From Candidatus Baldrarchaeota archaeon (GTDB taxonomy: Archaea > Asgardarchaeota > Baldrarchaeia > Baldrarchaeales > DXJG01), in contig JAEOSG010000012.1 of assembly GCA_016840485.1 (NCBI GenBank), forward strand, positions 1-34,066: DNA of 34,066 nucleotides. The letters run 5' to 3'. The notes under the pieces were generated by a model that did not search any database, was not told the origin of the DNA, and saw only the letters and a list, made by a program, of their open reading frames with translations. Below, piece by piece: positions 15,318 through 25,343 of the stretch. Made by a program: the position numbers and the translations under genes. Within the stretch, counting starts at the first letter, position 1. Each line of letters starts with the position of its first letter.

Positions 15318-15652
15318 AACTATACTTCAACGCCTGATGTCGATAAATATGTTAATATTCATTTAAATTAAATTGTAAACTGTAAAAGTTTGTATAACTA
15401 GTAAAATAGTTTGTGAAAGTTTATTTCGAAGGAGTAATGTCAGATCAGTCTTGCTTCAACTCCATACATAATTGTGTAGTAATTGTTAAATATTAAGCTC
15501 GCGTTCCTTGGCGAAAATTGTCTGGAACAGCGATAACTTGAAAATTTAGTAGTTGAAATTTTGCAATGATGGTTTTACCACGTTGTTTTCGTTTTCGACA
15601 GATGTCTTAATAATCGAAAAACTTATGTGACTGGTAGCATTTAACTTCAAAC
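15318..15652. other. 335-base intergenic region, no gene supported
   Basis: AT-rich DNA between the tRNA and the COG1709 gene. It contains one 19-codon frame (15437-15496) that begins 3 bases after AAGGAG, too close and too short to accept. The 3' end probably carries the promoter of the COG1709 gene (AT-rich stretch around 15615-15630, about 30 bases before the ATG). No tRNA, snoRNA boxes, or repeats were seen. Confidence 0.5.
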
Positions 15653-16381
15653 ATGAGTATTTCTAATATTGTTAAGGAAAGACTTGCAAGAAGGATTGCT
15701 GGGGAAATATCTCTTTCAGACGACCCTGGCAAGACAATGCGCAAGTGGAGAGAGATGTTTCATATCCCACAGGTTATCCTGGCGGAGAAACTCGGTGTTT
15801 CTCCATCAGTTATAAGTGATTATGAAAGTGGAAGGCGGAAGTCTCCTGGTGCTAAAACTGTTAAACGGTTTGTTGATGTTCTTTTAACTATCGATGAAGA
15901 AAACGGTGGCCAGATTATTTCGGCGTTTGGGCGACTAATGGGCGTAGAAATTCCAACAGATATTATTCTTGACATCAGAGATTTTCCCTCTCCTATTGTA
16001 ATCGCTCGTTTCTGTAAGATGGTAGGTGCTCAGCCTGTTGCGTGCAAAGAACTATCTGAACAAGAAATCTACGGATACGCGGTCATCGACGGTGGGCTTG
16101 CGATGAGAGAACTTTCCGGTGAAGCTTTTGACAAACTTTTTAAAGCATCTATCCAACGGGCATTAATATTTACTAATATAAGCACAGGTAGACTCCCTCT
16201 AATCAGCATGAGAAGCAGTCAGGGGAAACCAAGTTTAATAATCTTGCACGGTGTTAAGAAAATAGACCCGATAGTTATTGAACTAGCAAGGAAGGAAAGA
16301 ATTCTTCTCGCCGTATCTCACATTGAAGATATTGAAACACTTATCCAAAAACTTAGGAAACTAAGTTTCAATCATGCATAG
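15653..16381 (+). CDS. COG1709-type HTH transcriptional regulator
   Basis: 242 residues. Residues about 25-80 form an XRE/Cro-like helix-turn-helix: MRKWREMFHIPQVILAEKLGVSPSVISDYESGRRKSPG, with the usual A-E-x-L-G-V-S-x-S-x-I-S-D-Y-E-S-G-R. The C-terminal 130 residues are an alpha/beta sensory-type domain ending in a helix-rich segment, as in the archaeal COG1709 family, whose ligand is unknown. ATG 15653 has no clear ribosome-binding site, so the mRNA may be leaderless. It is followed in the same direction by the HTH/NrdD-like fusion 122 bases downstream. A functional link is possible, but each seems to have its own upstream region. Confidence 0.82.
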   Translation: MSISNIVKERLARRIAGEISLSDDPGKTMRKWREMFHIPQVILAEKLGVSPSVISDYESGRRKSPGAKTVKRFVDVLLTIDEENGGQIISAFGRLMGVEIPTDIILDIRDFPSPIVIARFCKMVGAQPVACKELSEQEIYGYAVIDGGLAMRELSGEAFDKLFKASIQRALIFTNISTGRLPLISMRSSQGKPSLIILHGVKKIDPIVIELARKERILLAVSHIEDIETLIQKLRKLSFNHA

Positions 16382-16503
16382 TTTATGTAGTTATAGGATC
16401 GCAGTTTAGTTTGCAGTTCTTAATCTCTCTGAAAGATAATGTAACAGTTTTTAAGCGTGTTGAGAATCACCATTAGTGTGTTCTAACATCGGTGGTGGTT
16501 AAT

Positions 16504-18789
16504 ATGGGCGAGAAATTTGATTTTTCGTTCCGGGTGCTATCAGCTATATCCAGTCCATTAAGGGTTGAGATTCTTAAACTTCTCAGCAGAAGAAAGTTTC
16601 GTTCTTTTACGGAAATAATGTATGAACTTGGTATGACACCGAAAACGGACGCAGGTAAGTTTGCATATCATTTAAATCAGCTTAGAGAAGCTAATCTTGT
16701 GTTATCTGACGAGAAAACCGGTAAATACTTTTTATCTCCATTGGGAGAGAGGGTAGTTGATTTTCTATGGCTTTTAGAAGATTTTGGACGTAGAGAATTT
16801 GGGGAAATATTTGTTAGAACATCAAAACTAAAAATAGAGCGATTTGATAGAAGTAAAATAGCCGAAGCATTGAAAAGGGAGGCAGGAGTACCTCAAGACT
16901 TAGCAGAAGAAATAGCGAGAGAAGCCGAAGAAAGGTTATTTAAGTTAAAAGTAAAATATTTGACAGCACCGTTAATAAGAGAATTCGTAAATGCTATCTT
17001 ACTAGAAAAGGGATTTGAGGAGTATCGTCATTCATTAACCCGTTTAGGGCTTCCGGTATATGATGTTTCCCAACTCATAAAGACCGCCGGCGAAAGAACG
17101 TTATTTCCAACTCCAGAATTGGCCAGAGGACTTGCAGGGGACTCTGTATTTGAACAATACCTTTTACTAAAGGTTTTACCGAGAAAAATAGCGGATGCAC
17201 ATTTATCTGGAAAAATACATATCCCTCAGGCAAATTATTGGATATTAAAACCCTATGGCATTCAACATAATCTCGCGTTTCTATTAAATGAAAAAATATC
17301 TTTTAATGGTGCTGAAAACATTTTTAATCCTTTGATTCCGCCTGAAGATGCCGACGATGTTCCACTATATTTGTATAATCTTCTTACATTGTTTGACACA
17401 CATTTCTCTTCTGCTCAGTCAATTGATTTCTTTAATATTTTTCTGGCTCCATTTTTCAAATCTACAAGCTATGAGAAAACTAAAATCATTTTAAAAAAGA
17501 TTATAGAACTTTTGAACATGGTAGAGAGAAAAACCATTATCACGTTTAATTTAGAATTTTCTATTCCAAAATTTTTAGAAAGTGAGCCAGCTATAGGTTT
17601 TAAGGGAAGAGAAGATGGTACGTATGGCGAATACGAAAATGAGTCGAGAAACATTTTAAGAGCGTTAATAGAGATCTTTAAGGAAAAGAGTAGTAACAAC
17701 TTGCCCTATATTCAGCCGCAGCTTATTTTTAAGATCCGTGAGGTAGATAAATACTCGGAAGAGTTCAACAAAATATTAGAGCTTTCCTTAGAAACAGGAC
17801 AACCCTTTTTTGCTAACTTGACATTAGATTGGCAACTACCCAACACTAACTATAGCGCAACAATTCACAGACTTGACGCTGGTTTTAAAGGAAACTGGAA
17901 AACCGATACCATTGGAACAGGTTACATGGATTGGATAGCCATAAACATGGTTAGGATCGCCATTATGGCAAAAGGAGATGACGATAGATTCTTTGAAGGG
18001 CTTAACGATGCAATAAACTGTGCGGTACAAGCTTTCCTCATTAAAAGGGAAGAGATCCGTAAAAGAGTTTCATCAAACAGACTGCTACCATTATTAAACC
18101 TTAAGATTGACGGATCCCCATACTTCGTGGAAGAAGCAGCATCCTACTCAATATGCTACACTGGTTTACCTGAAGCAATTCAAATTCACACATCATCTCA
18201 CTTTAATGAAGAGAGCGCAATAGATTTCTTAACCAAAATACTGAGAAATTCTGATGAATTGATCAGAAAAATATCGGAAGAAGAGAGCCTTAGACTTAAT
18301 ATTATGGAAACATCTGATATAAAACCTTCATTTAGGTTTTTAAAATTAGATAGGACAATTTTTCAAAATTACAAAGATGCAATACCATCTTTATACTCCA
18401 CTGGTATAATCCCAACAGGGATCAAACTCTCTGCTTCCGAGAAAGCAAGGTTAGTAGGTAAGGTTAATGTCTATTTCAAAGGCGGGCAAATACTTAACAT
18501 CAACCTAGATAAAGAGTTAAAAAGTCTTAGTCTCAGCGAAATTGGAAAACTTACAAGTATGATTCTAGCTAGTAACGTAGGTTTCTTTACCTATACTAGA
18601 AGTTCGACATATTGTTTAAATTGCAAAAAATTATTCAAAGGAATCTTAAAGACCTGCCCAGCATGCAGTCGAAATACTGAGAGAGTGATGTATAATACAA
18701 GACTAACTGGAGCTTATATGTGCATTCATGCAGGAAAAACTGAGCAAGATATCCTAGATTTCTTAACTAGAAGCGGATTGATAAAATAG
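16504..18789 (+). CDS. HTH - ATP-cone-like - NrdD-like fusion, probable pseudoenzyme regulator
   Basis: 761 residues from ATG 16504, after GGTGGTGG. Residues 1-85 are an ArsR-type winged helix (ISSPLRVEILKLLSRR, then FAYHLNQLREANLV). About 100-190 resemble an ATP cone (FDRSKIAEALKRE...) but lack the usual KRDG. The rest follows class III anaerobic ribonucleotide reductase: a barrel, a zinc ribbon Cys704/707/718/721 and a C-terminal RLTGAY with Gly736, about where the glycyl radical sits. At the position of the NrdD cysteine pair (normally ST-CC-RL) this protein reads SAT-Ile454-His455-RL, and the IHIHD motif is IHIPQ. Reductase activity is therefore unlikely. A nucleotide-sensing DNA-binding role is inferred. 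No nrdG activase is nearby. Confidence 0.8.
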   Translation: MGEKFDFSFRVLSAISSPLRVEILKLLSRRKFRSFTEIMYELGMTPKTDAGKFAYHLNQLREANLVLSDEKTGKYFLSPLGERVVDFLWLLEDFGRREFGEIFVRTSKLKIERFDRSKIAEALKREAGVPQDLAEEIAREAEERLFKLKVKYLTAPLIREFVNAILLEKGFEEYRHSLTRLGLPVYDVSQLIKTAGERTLFPTPELARGLAGDSVFEQYLLLKVLPRKIADAHLSGKIHIPQANYWILKPYGIQHNLAFLLNEKISFNGAENIFNPLIPPEDADDVPLYLYNLLTLFDTHFSSAQSIDFFNIFLAPFFKSTSYEKTKIILKKIIELLNMVERKTIITFNLEFSIPKFLESEPAIGFKGREDGTYGEYENESRNILRALIEIFKEKSSNNLPYIQPQLIFKIREVDKYSEEFNKILELSLETGQPFFANLTLDWQLPNTNYSATIHRLDAGFKGNWKTDTIGTGYMDWIAINMVRIAIMAKGDDDRFFEGLNDAINCAVQAFLIKREEIRKRVSSNRLLPLLNLKIDGSPYFVEEAASYSICYTGLPEAIQIHTSSHFNEESAIDFLTKILRNSDELIRKISEEESLRLNIMETSDIKPSFRFLKLDRTIFQNYKDAIPSLYSTGIIPTGIKLSASEKARLVGKVNVYFKGGQILNINLDKELKSLSLSEIGKLTSMILASNVGFFTYTRSSTYCLNCKKLFKGILKTCPACSRNTERVMYNTRLTGAYMCIHAGKTEQDILDFLTRSGLIK

Positions 18790-18855
18790 TCTTCCAATTC
18801 TTAAGTCTTTTACTATTGTCTGAATTAACTCTGTAGAGACGATTAATCACTTTAA

Positions 18856-19782
<927 letters not shown>

Positions 19783-19860
19783 TTAACCACCACTGCTACA
19801 TTTCTAAGGAAATTATTATTAACTTTTTTACCAACAATCTTGTGTAAAGGAGGTAAATAA
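19783..19860. promoter_or_regulatory. Divergent pyrB / pyrI promoter region
   Basis: This 78-base gap has an AT-rich core (TTATTATTAACTTTTTT, about 19813-19829) flanked by a GGTGGT site for pyrB and AAAGGAGG for pyrI. The core could serve as TATA element for both directions and as a common control point for pyrimidine synthesis. Confidence 0.4.
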
Positions 19861-20328
19861 ATGAACGAGTCAGAACTTCGAGTACAAAAAATAAAAGATG
19901 GAACAGTAATAGACCATATCACACAGGGTAATGCGCTTAACGTATTAAGAATTCTGGGAATAACTGGGAAGGAGGGAAACGTAGTTAGTATAGCTATGAA
20001 CGTTCCAAGCAAAAAACTGGGTAAAAAAGATATTGTAAAAATCGAGGGCAGAGAACTTAATCCAAGGGAAGTTAACATGATTGCATTAATAGCACCAAAA
20101 GCAACAATTAATATCATAAGAAATTACCAAGTAATTGAGAAAAGAAAAGTTAAGCTCCCAAAAGTTATAAAGGGAATAGTGAAATGTATCAATCCAATGT
20201 GTGTATCAAACAACCCTAGAGAACCCATAGAGCCAGTATTCACAGTAATAGATGAGCATCCCATAAAGTTACGTTGTCAATATTGTGGAATGGTTATGAC
20301 GCACGAAGATATTGAAAAACAATTTTAA
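19861..20328 (+). CDS. pyrI: Aspartate carbamoyltransferase regulatory chain
   Basis: 155 residues. The N-terminal allosteric domain (residues 1-100) begins [28 protein letters not shown], the family's nucleotide-binding opening. The C-terminal zinc domain has Cys109, Cys114, Cys139 and Cys142 (CINPMC...CQYC), which bind the metal that holds the contact with the catalytic chain. It senses CTP and ATP to set PyrB activity. The start ATG follows AAAGGAGG. It is placed head-to-head with pyrB and upstream of the ATPase F-A pair. Confidence 0.96.
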   Translation: MNESELRVQKIKDGTVIDHITQGNALNVLRILGITGKEGNVVSIAMNVPSKKLGKKDIVKIEGRELNPREVNMIALIAPKATINIIRNYQVIEKRKVKLPKVIKGIVKCINPMCVSNNPREPIEPVFTVIDEHPIKLRCQYCGMVMTHEDIEKQF

Positions 20329-20333
20329 ATTAA

Positions 20334-20344
20334 GTTTATAAATC
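20334..20344 (+). promoter_or_regulatory. Probable TATA box for the atpF-atpA transcript
   Basis: GTTTATAAATC lies just after the pyrI stop and about 45 bases before the atpF ATG, the expected distance for a TATA element with a leader of some 20 bases carrying the GGTGA site. Confidence 0.45.
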
Positions 20345-20385
20345 TCATATGTAAAATATTCTCGCCGTAAAAAGAGATGGTGAAA

Positions 20386-20715
20386 ATGGAAATAGCGGTT
20401 ATAGCGGACCAAGACACTGCTATTGGATTTAAATTAGCGGGCGTTGGACTAATTTATCCCGTTACATCAGTGGAAGAGGCTCGAAGAACATTAGAAAGAT
20501 TATCAAAGCGAGACGACATAGGGACAATAATAATAACTGAGAGAATAGCTGACGGTTTAAGAGATATTATAAAGGAACTTTATAAGAAAACATCACTAAT
20601 TATTGTAGAAATTCCAGACAAACATGGACCAATAGAAAGAGAAGTAGATCCAATTCGCGAATTAATAAGAACAACACTAGGAGTGGAAATTAAGTTTAAG
20701 AAAGCCGAAGAATAA
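20386..20715 (+). CDS. atpF: A-type ATP synthase subunit F
   Basis: 109 residues. The family opening MEIAVIADQDTAIGFKLAGV and the later TSLIIVEIPDKHGP are typical of archaeal subunit F, a Rossmann-like central-stalk protein that joins the rotor to the catalytic A3B3 head. An in-frame ATG at 20377 overlaps the GGTGA site, so ATG 20386 is preferred, matching the usual N-terminus. It is followed by atpA after a 34-base gap, as in the F-A-B order of archaeal operons. Confidence 0.9.
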   Translation: MEIAVIADQDTAIGFKLAGVGLIYPVTSVEEARRTLERLSKRDDIGTIIITERIADGLRDIIKELYKKTSLIIVEIPDKHGPIEREVDPIRELIRTTLGVEIKFKKAEE

Positions 20716-20749
20716 AACTTAGAATTAAAATATCTAATAGGTGTTTAAA

Positions 20750-22525
20750 ATGGAAAAAGTAGGTGTTATATCGAGAATTGCTGGACCACTTGTAGAAGCA
20801 GAGGGTTTAACAGGAGTAAAAATGTATGAGGTTTGTCGAGTAGGTAATGAGGAGTTAATAGGAGAAGTCATAAGAGTAATCGGAGATAAAGCTTACATAC
20901 AAGTATATGAGGAAACTACAGGAATAAAACCTGGAGAAAAAGTTATAGCAACAGGGTCTCCGCTATCCGTTGAACTTGGACCAGGATTAATAGGTCAAAT
21001 ATTTGATGGAATTCAACGACCACTACCAAAAATTAAGGAAGAAACTGGAGATTTTATAAGAAGAGGAGTAAAAACAGAGGCGATACCTAGAGATAAAAGG
21101 TGGCGCTTCAAACCGCAGATAAAGCCTGGAGAAAAGGTAGTTGAAGGAGACATAATAGGTGAAGTACCTGAAACAACACTAGTAACACATAAAGTAATGG
21201 TTCCGATTGGAATCAGTGGAGAACTTACATGGATAGCACCAGAAGGAGAATATACGGTAGAGGAAGTAATAGCAAAAGTAAAAACGCCTTTAGGCGAAGA
21301 AAAAGAAATAACAATGTTACAAAGATGGCCTGTTAGAAGAGCAAGACCAATAAAAAATAAACTACCAACCAAAGTACCATTAATAACCGGGCAAAGAATA
21401 ATAGACACCTTATTCCCACAAGCAAAAGGAGGAACAGCAGCAATACCAGGAGGCTTCGGCACTGGTAAAACAGTTATGCTACATCAGCTCGCTAAATGGG
21501 CAGACACCGACATTATAGTTTACATTGGATGCGGTGAAAGAGGGAATGAAATGACAGAAGTATTAGAAGACTTTCCAAAGCTAAAAGACCCAAGAACAGG
21601 AGAACCGCTAATGAACAGAACCATACTCATAGCAAATACAAGCAACATGCCTGTCGCAGCACGCGAAGCATCAATCTACACTGGAATAACCCTTGCCGAA
21701 TATTACAGGGACATGGGATATGATGTAGCTTTAATGGCAGATTCTACATCAAGATGGGCAGAGGCATTAAGAGAAATATCAGGTAGACTTGAAGAAATGC
21801 CTGGAGAAGAAGGCTATCCAGCATATCTAGCATCTAGATTAGCCGAATTCTACGAAAGAGCTGGAAGAGTAGAAACCATAGGATCAAAACCAAGAATAGG
21901 ATCGGTTACTGTTTGTGGTGCAGTGTCTCCGCCTGGTGGAGACTTTTCCGAGCCAGTAACCGTAAATACCCTTAGAATTGTTAAAGTTTTCTGGGCTTTA
22001 GACAAGGACCTGGCTTCTAGAAGACACTTCCCAGCAATTAACTGGTTAACTAGTTATTCGCTATATCTAGAAAACCTAGAAAAATGGTACAAGGAACACA
22101 TCGCTGAAGACTGGGTAGAGCTTAGAAGAACTGCTATGTGGCTTCTGCAAAGAGAAGAAGAGCTTAGAGAAATAGTTCAACTTGTAGGTCCAGATGCGTT
22201 ACCTGAAAGTGAGAGAGTCATTCTTGAAGCAGCAAGAATGATAAGAGAAGACTACCTCCAGCAAAGCGCTCTGCATCCGATAGACACGTACTGCCCTTTG
22301 GACAAGGCCTATAGAATGCTGAAAATAATCATAAGGTTCTACGAAAGGGCAAAAGAAGTAATTGATCGAGGAGTTCCCATGGAAAAAGTAACAAGTCTAC
22401 CAGTTCGTGAAAGAATAGCAAGATTAAAAATAGTACCATTAGACCAGGTAAATGAGGTCTTCAGTGAGGTGGAGAAGCAATTAGAAAAGGAATTTGACGA
22501 GCTCCTACAATTAGTACCAGCTTAA
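20750..22525 (+). CDS. atpA: A-type ATP synthase catalytic subunit A
   Basis: 591 residues, normal length, no intein. It is the ATP-hydrolysing/synthesising subunit of the membrane A1 head. Features are the beta-barrel start [15 protein letters not shown], the family's non-homologous insert (about residues 115-190), P-loop GGFGTGKT (234-241), Walker-B region [45 protein letters not shown], and a helical C-terminus. The P-loop differs from the more usual GPFGSGKT. ATG 20750 is chosen over GTG 20741 because GGTG lies just upstream. Subunit B, which normally follows, is absent. A methyltransferase gene comes next. Confidence 0.95.
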   Translation: MEKVGVISRIAGPLVEAEGLTGVKMYEVCRVGNEELIGEVIRVIGDKAYIQVYEETTGIKPGEKVIATGSPLSVELGPGLIGQIFDGIQRPLPKIKEETGDFIRRGVKTEAIPRDKRWRFKPQIKPGEKVVEGDIIGEVPETTLVTHKVMVPIGISGELTWIAPEGEYTVEEVIAKVKTPLGEEKEITMLQRWPVRRARPIKNKLPTKVPLITGQRIIDTLFPQAKGGTAAIPGGFGTGKTVMLHQLAKWADTDIIVYIGCGERGNEMTEVLEDFPKLKDPRTGEPLMNRTILIANTSNMPVAAREASIYTGITLAEYYRDMGYDVALMADSTSRWAEALREISGRLEEMPGEEGYPAYLASRLAEFYERAGRVETIGSKPRIGSVTVCGAVSPPGGDFSEPVTVNTLRIVKVFWALDKDLASRRHFPAINWLTSYSLYLENLEKWYKEHIAEDWVELRRTAMWLLQREEELREIVQLVGPDALPESERVILEAARMIREDYLQQSALHPIDTYCPLDKAYRMLKIIIRFYERAKEVIDRGVPMEKVTSLPVRERIARLKIVPLDQVNEVFSEVEKQLEKEFDELLQLVPA

Positions 22526-22639
22526 ACATCAACAATTTTGAATATTTCTTCTCTCCTATTTTCATCTAACTTAGTTCAATATTAACTTTGAAGAACCCCT
22601 TTAATTTTATCACAAAGTGTAAAACGTGCGTGTAAAATC

Positions 22640-23476
22640 ATGGAAATGAAATCGGTAGCAAAATTTTACGATGAAGTATCAAATCTTTATGATGGGCCAG
22701 ATGATCTGTTCGACCAACATATGTATAAAGAGTATGAAAAGGAAATAAATTCTCTCAATTTTTCTAATAAAATTGTTTTGGACATTGGAACAGGAACTGG
22801 CTGGCCAGCACTAGAAATATCCAGACAGAAAAATTCTAGAATAATTGGTCTTGATGTCTCTCCAGGAATGGTCAAAATTGCAAAAGACAAAAAGAAGAGA
22901 AACAACATTAGAAATGTAGACTTTGTCCTAGCATCCGCAGAGAATTTACCTTTCAGATGTAAAATTTTTGATGCAGCAACATGTCTGGGCGGAGTTTTAA
23001 ATCACGTTTTACATTTTAATAGAGCAATTAGCCAAATTAACCAAATTTTAAGAAAAAGGTGTATTTTTGTCTTTGAATTTGACAACTGGAAAAGTTTCGA
23101 AACTCTATGGCGAATACTCGGATTCTATGGGATCAAAGAGCAGAAAGCTGCAATCATAGAAATCATGAGGAAAGGAAGAATAAAAAAACTTGATTTTCCA
23201 TACATGGATACTGAAGGACTCAAATGGATTACCAATTACTATTTTGACAAAAATTTTGTAGAAGAAATACTATCAAAAAACGGATTTAAAATATTAAAGG
23301 TCAGAGGAATACATGTGCTGATACCACTTCTCCCACCACCAATAATTAGAAAGATAGAAAAATTATCTGCACTATACCTAAAAATCTTGAATATATTTGA
23401 AAAAAAGTTCAGTAGACATCCATCTTTTCTAAACTTGGGGATTTCAATAATAATAGTGGCAAGGCTGATCAAGTAA
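22640..23476 (+). CDS. Class I SAM-dependent methyltransferase
   Basis: 278 residues. The SAM-binding core is clear: motif I VLDIGTGTGWPALEIS (about 47-62), motif II GLDVSPGMVKIA, FVLASAENLPF and the post-motif ILRKRCIFVFEFDNW. The N-terminal VAKFYDEVSNLYD is like UbiE/COQ5-type small-molecule enzymes. The C-terminal 90 residues hold an amphipathic or hydrophobic part (ILIPLLPPP, LSALYLKILNIF), suggesting a hydrophobic or membrane-bound substrate. The substrate cannot be told. ATG 22640 has no clear ribosome-binding site, so a leaderless message is likely. The gene stands alone after atpA. Confidence 0.8.
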   Translation: MEMKSVAKFYDEVSNLYDGPDDLFDQHMYKEYEKEINSLNFSNKIVLDIGTGTGWPALEISRQKNSRIIGLDVSPGMVKIAKDKKKRNNIRNVDFVLASAENLPFRCKIFDAATCLGGVLNHVLHFNRAISQINQILRKRCIFVFEFDNWKSFETLWRILGFYGIKEQKAAIIEIMRKGRIKKLDFPYMDTEGLKWITNYYFDKNFVEEILSKNGFKILKVRGIHVLIPLLPPPIIRKIEKLSALYLKILNIFEKKFSRHPSFLNLGISIIIVARLIK

Positions 23477-23494
23477 AGTTGTATCTCTGCAAAT

Positions 23495-24592
23495 TTAATC
23501 GCGTTTTCCTATAACGAAAATATAAGCCTTTAATCCTCCATGATACACTTCTCGTTCATGGTAGATTTGCAACTTGGATTTATCGACGGCAAGTTCGACA
23601 GTTTTCCTTTTAGGAGTTATAATACATATAACTCCGTTGTTAGCAAGTATTTTTGAAGCGGACGATAAAAATTTATCATAAAGTTGAGGTATTTCCTTTC
23701 GTCTTTCCCCTCTTAATTGACGTATACCATAAGGAGGATTACAAATAATCTTATCTACCTCTATATTGAAAATCCTATCTAATTTAGTAGCATCTCCAAC
23801 AATAAAAGTAATTTTTCCGCTTACCCCTGCACAAACAGCGTTAAGATAAGCACCTTTAATATTCTGAGCAAATACATCAATTCCGAAAAGCCTTAATTTC
23901 TTATAAACACATGCAGCCTCGATGAGTATACTGCCTCCGCCGCAGAAAGGATCCAATAAAATTTCCTTTTCTTTAACATCAGCGATTTTGATCATGGCAT
24001 AAGCAATGGTCGGCCTTAGAGCAGCTGGATGGTCAAAAACTCTATACCCCCTCTTATGTAAAGCCATATCACCTGTTGTGTCTATTCCCACCATACATAT
24101 ATCTCCCACAACATCGCAATAAACAATGATTGATGGATGTTTTAAATTTACAGCAGGCCTTTCACCAAATATTTCCCTTACCCTGTCTATTATAGCGTCT
24201 CCCCCTACCCTACCTATATCCAAGGAAGTATATTCATGTCTTCCTTCCCTACTAGGCCGGACTCCAAAAGTTTCATATGGTGTTAAAAGATTGCTAACCT
24301 TAGAGTTCTTAATGACTTCATAAATATTCTTTAACCCACTCTTTGTTCTATCCACCTTACATATTCCTAGTAAAACAATTACCTTCTCTATGCTTCTTGC
24401 CTTCTCATTAAGGATTTGAGCAGCCTCAAAAATAGGTGCATTAACTTTAACCAATATTCTGCCCAAGATGCCGTGAGGACGAATTGTAATTTCCTCTAGA
24501 TTCTCAAGTAAATTTTTAATCTCTATTGCAGATATATCCTCAAGACCCGGAACAGTTTTTATCAGCAGATAGTTTTCATTTCCTGCTTTCAT
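23495..24592 (-). CDS. THUMP-domain tRNA/rRNA guanine-N2 methyltransferase (Trm14/COG0116-like)
   Basis: 365 residues. The N-terminal half holds a ferredoxin-like plus THUMP RNA-binding region (residues 1-160, with the family turn VRPSREGRHEYTSLDIG). The C-terminal half is a SAM-dependent methyltransferase: GDMALHKRGYRVFDHPAALRPTIAYAM, DPFCGGGSILIEAA and the catalytic NPPYGIR. NPPY rather than DPPY favours Trm14 (m2G6 of tRNA) or RlmL-like enzymes over Trm-G10. GGGAGTG precedes the ATG. It is divergent from the uL16 gene, consistent with a translation-related role. The exact target base is not proven. Confidence 0.85.
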   Translation of the reverse strand: MKAGNENYLLIKTVPGLEDISAIEIKNLLENLEEITIRPHGILGRILVKVNAPIFEAAQILNEKARSIEKVIVLLGICKVDRTKSGLKNIYEVIKNSKVSNLLTPYETFGVRPSREGRHEYTSLDIGRVGGDAIIDRVREIFGERPAVNLKHPSIIVYCDVVGDICMVGIDTTGDMALHKRGYRVFDHPAALRPTIAYAMIKIADVKEKEILLDPFCGGGSILIEAACVYKKLRLFGIDVFAQNIKGAYLNAVCAGVSGKITFIVGDATKLDRIFNIEVDKIICNPPYGIRQLRGERRKEIPQLYDKFLSSASKILANNGVICIITPKRKTVELAVDKSKLQIYHEREVYHGGLKAYIFVIGKRD

Positions 24593-24800
24593 TTAGAGCT
24601 TACACTCCCTTGACTACAAATCACCAAGTAGCGATTTTAAATCCTTAAGCTAATAAGTTTTGTATTATTTAACGATTAAATTACAACTAAGTGTGACAAA
24701 CTTAGCTTAATGTTAATCAAGTTATTATTCTAAAACATAAAGGATAAAGTTAATAAACAGTTTCTACTACGATTTTTCAGCAATCCCGGAGGGACGCTAT

Positions 24801-25334
24801 ATGCCAGAAAGACCAGCAAGATGTTACGGTAAAATCGATAGACCACCATACACAAGAAAAGAATACATTAGAGGTTTCCCACCACCAAAGATAAGGATTT
24901 TTGACATGGGAGACCCAAGTGGAGATTTCAAAGTAAAAATAAGTCTCATAGCCCTAGAAGAAAGACAGGTTAGACATAATGCTCTAGAAGCGGCAAGAAT
25001 AGCTGCTAATAAATATCTAACCGCTAAATTAAGCCGATCAAACTACCACTTAAAAGTGACGGTGTACCCACATCACATCCTTAGAGAAAACAAAATGATG
25101 GCATTTGCTGGTGCTGACAGACTTCAAGATGGAATGAGAAAAGCCTTCGGTAAGCCCATAGGAACAGCTGCAAGAGTTAGAGCGGGACAACGACTGATAT
25201 TTATCAGAGTTAATGAAGATAATGTCGATGTAGCCATGGAAGCCTTAAGAAGGGCAGCGATGAAGTTTCCAATGAAATGTAGAATAATTGTTGAAGAAGC
25301 CCCGCCAGAAATAAAGAAAAGACTAGGATTCTAA
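24801..25334 (+). CDS. rpl10e: Ribosomal protein uL16 (archaeal L10e)
   Basis: 177 residues, normal length. The start [25 protein letters not shown], the central [29 protein letters not shown] and [10 protein letters not shown] are classic for archaeal and eukaryotic uL16, which sits near the peptidyl-transferase centre and stabilises tRNA in the A and P sites. A strong GGAGGG precedes ATG 24801. The 208-base upstream gap from 24593 is AT-rich and holds divergent promoters for this gene and the THUMP methyltransferase. It is convergent with the SPOUT gene, 9 bases away. Confidence 0.97.
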   Translation: MPERPARCYGKIDRPPYTRKEYIRGFPPPKIRIFDMGDPSGDFKVKISLIALEERQVRHNALEAARIAANKYLTAKLSRSNYHLKVTVYPHHILRENKMMAFAGADRLQDGMRKAFGKPIGTAARVRAGQRLIFIRVNEDNVDVAMEALRRAAMKFPMKCRIIVEEAPPEIKKRLGF

Positions 25335-25343
25335 ATTTTTGTC

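Noticed and set aside
15175-15366. 63-codon frame across the tRNA-Pro
   Set aside because: It runs through the tRNA gene and its intron, so it is a by-product of the tRNA sequence.
15437-15496. 19-codon frame after AAGGAG
   Set aside because: Spacing to the ATG is only 3 bases and the peptide is very short. It lies in an unexplained AT-rich gap.
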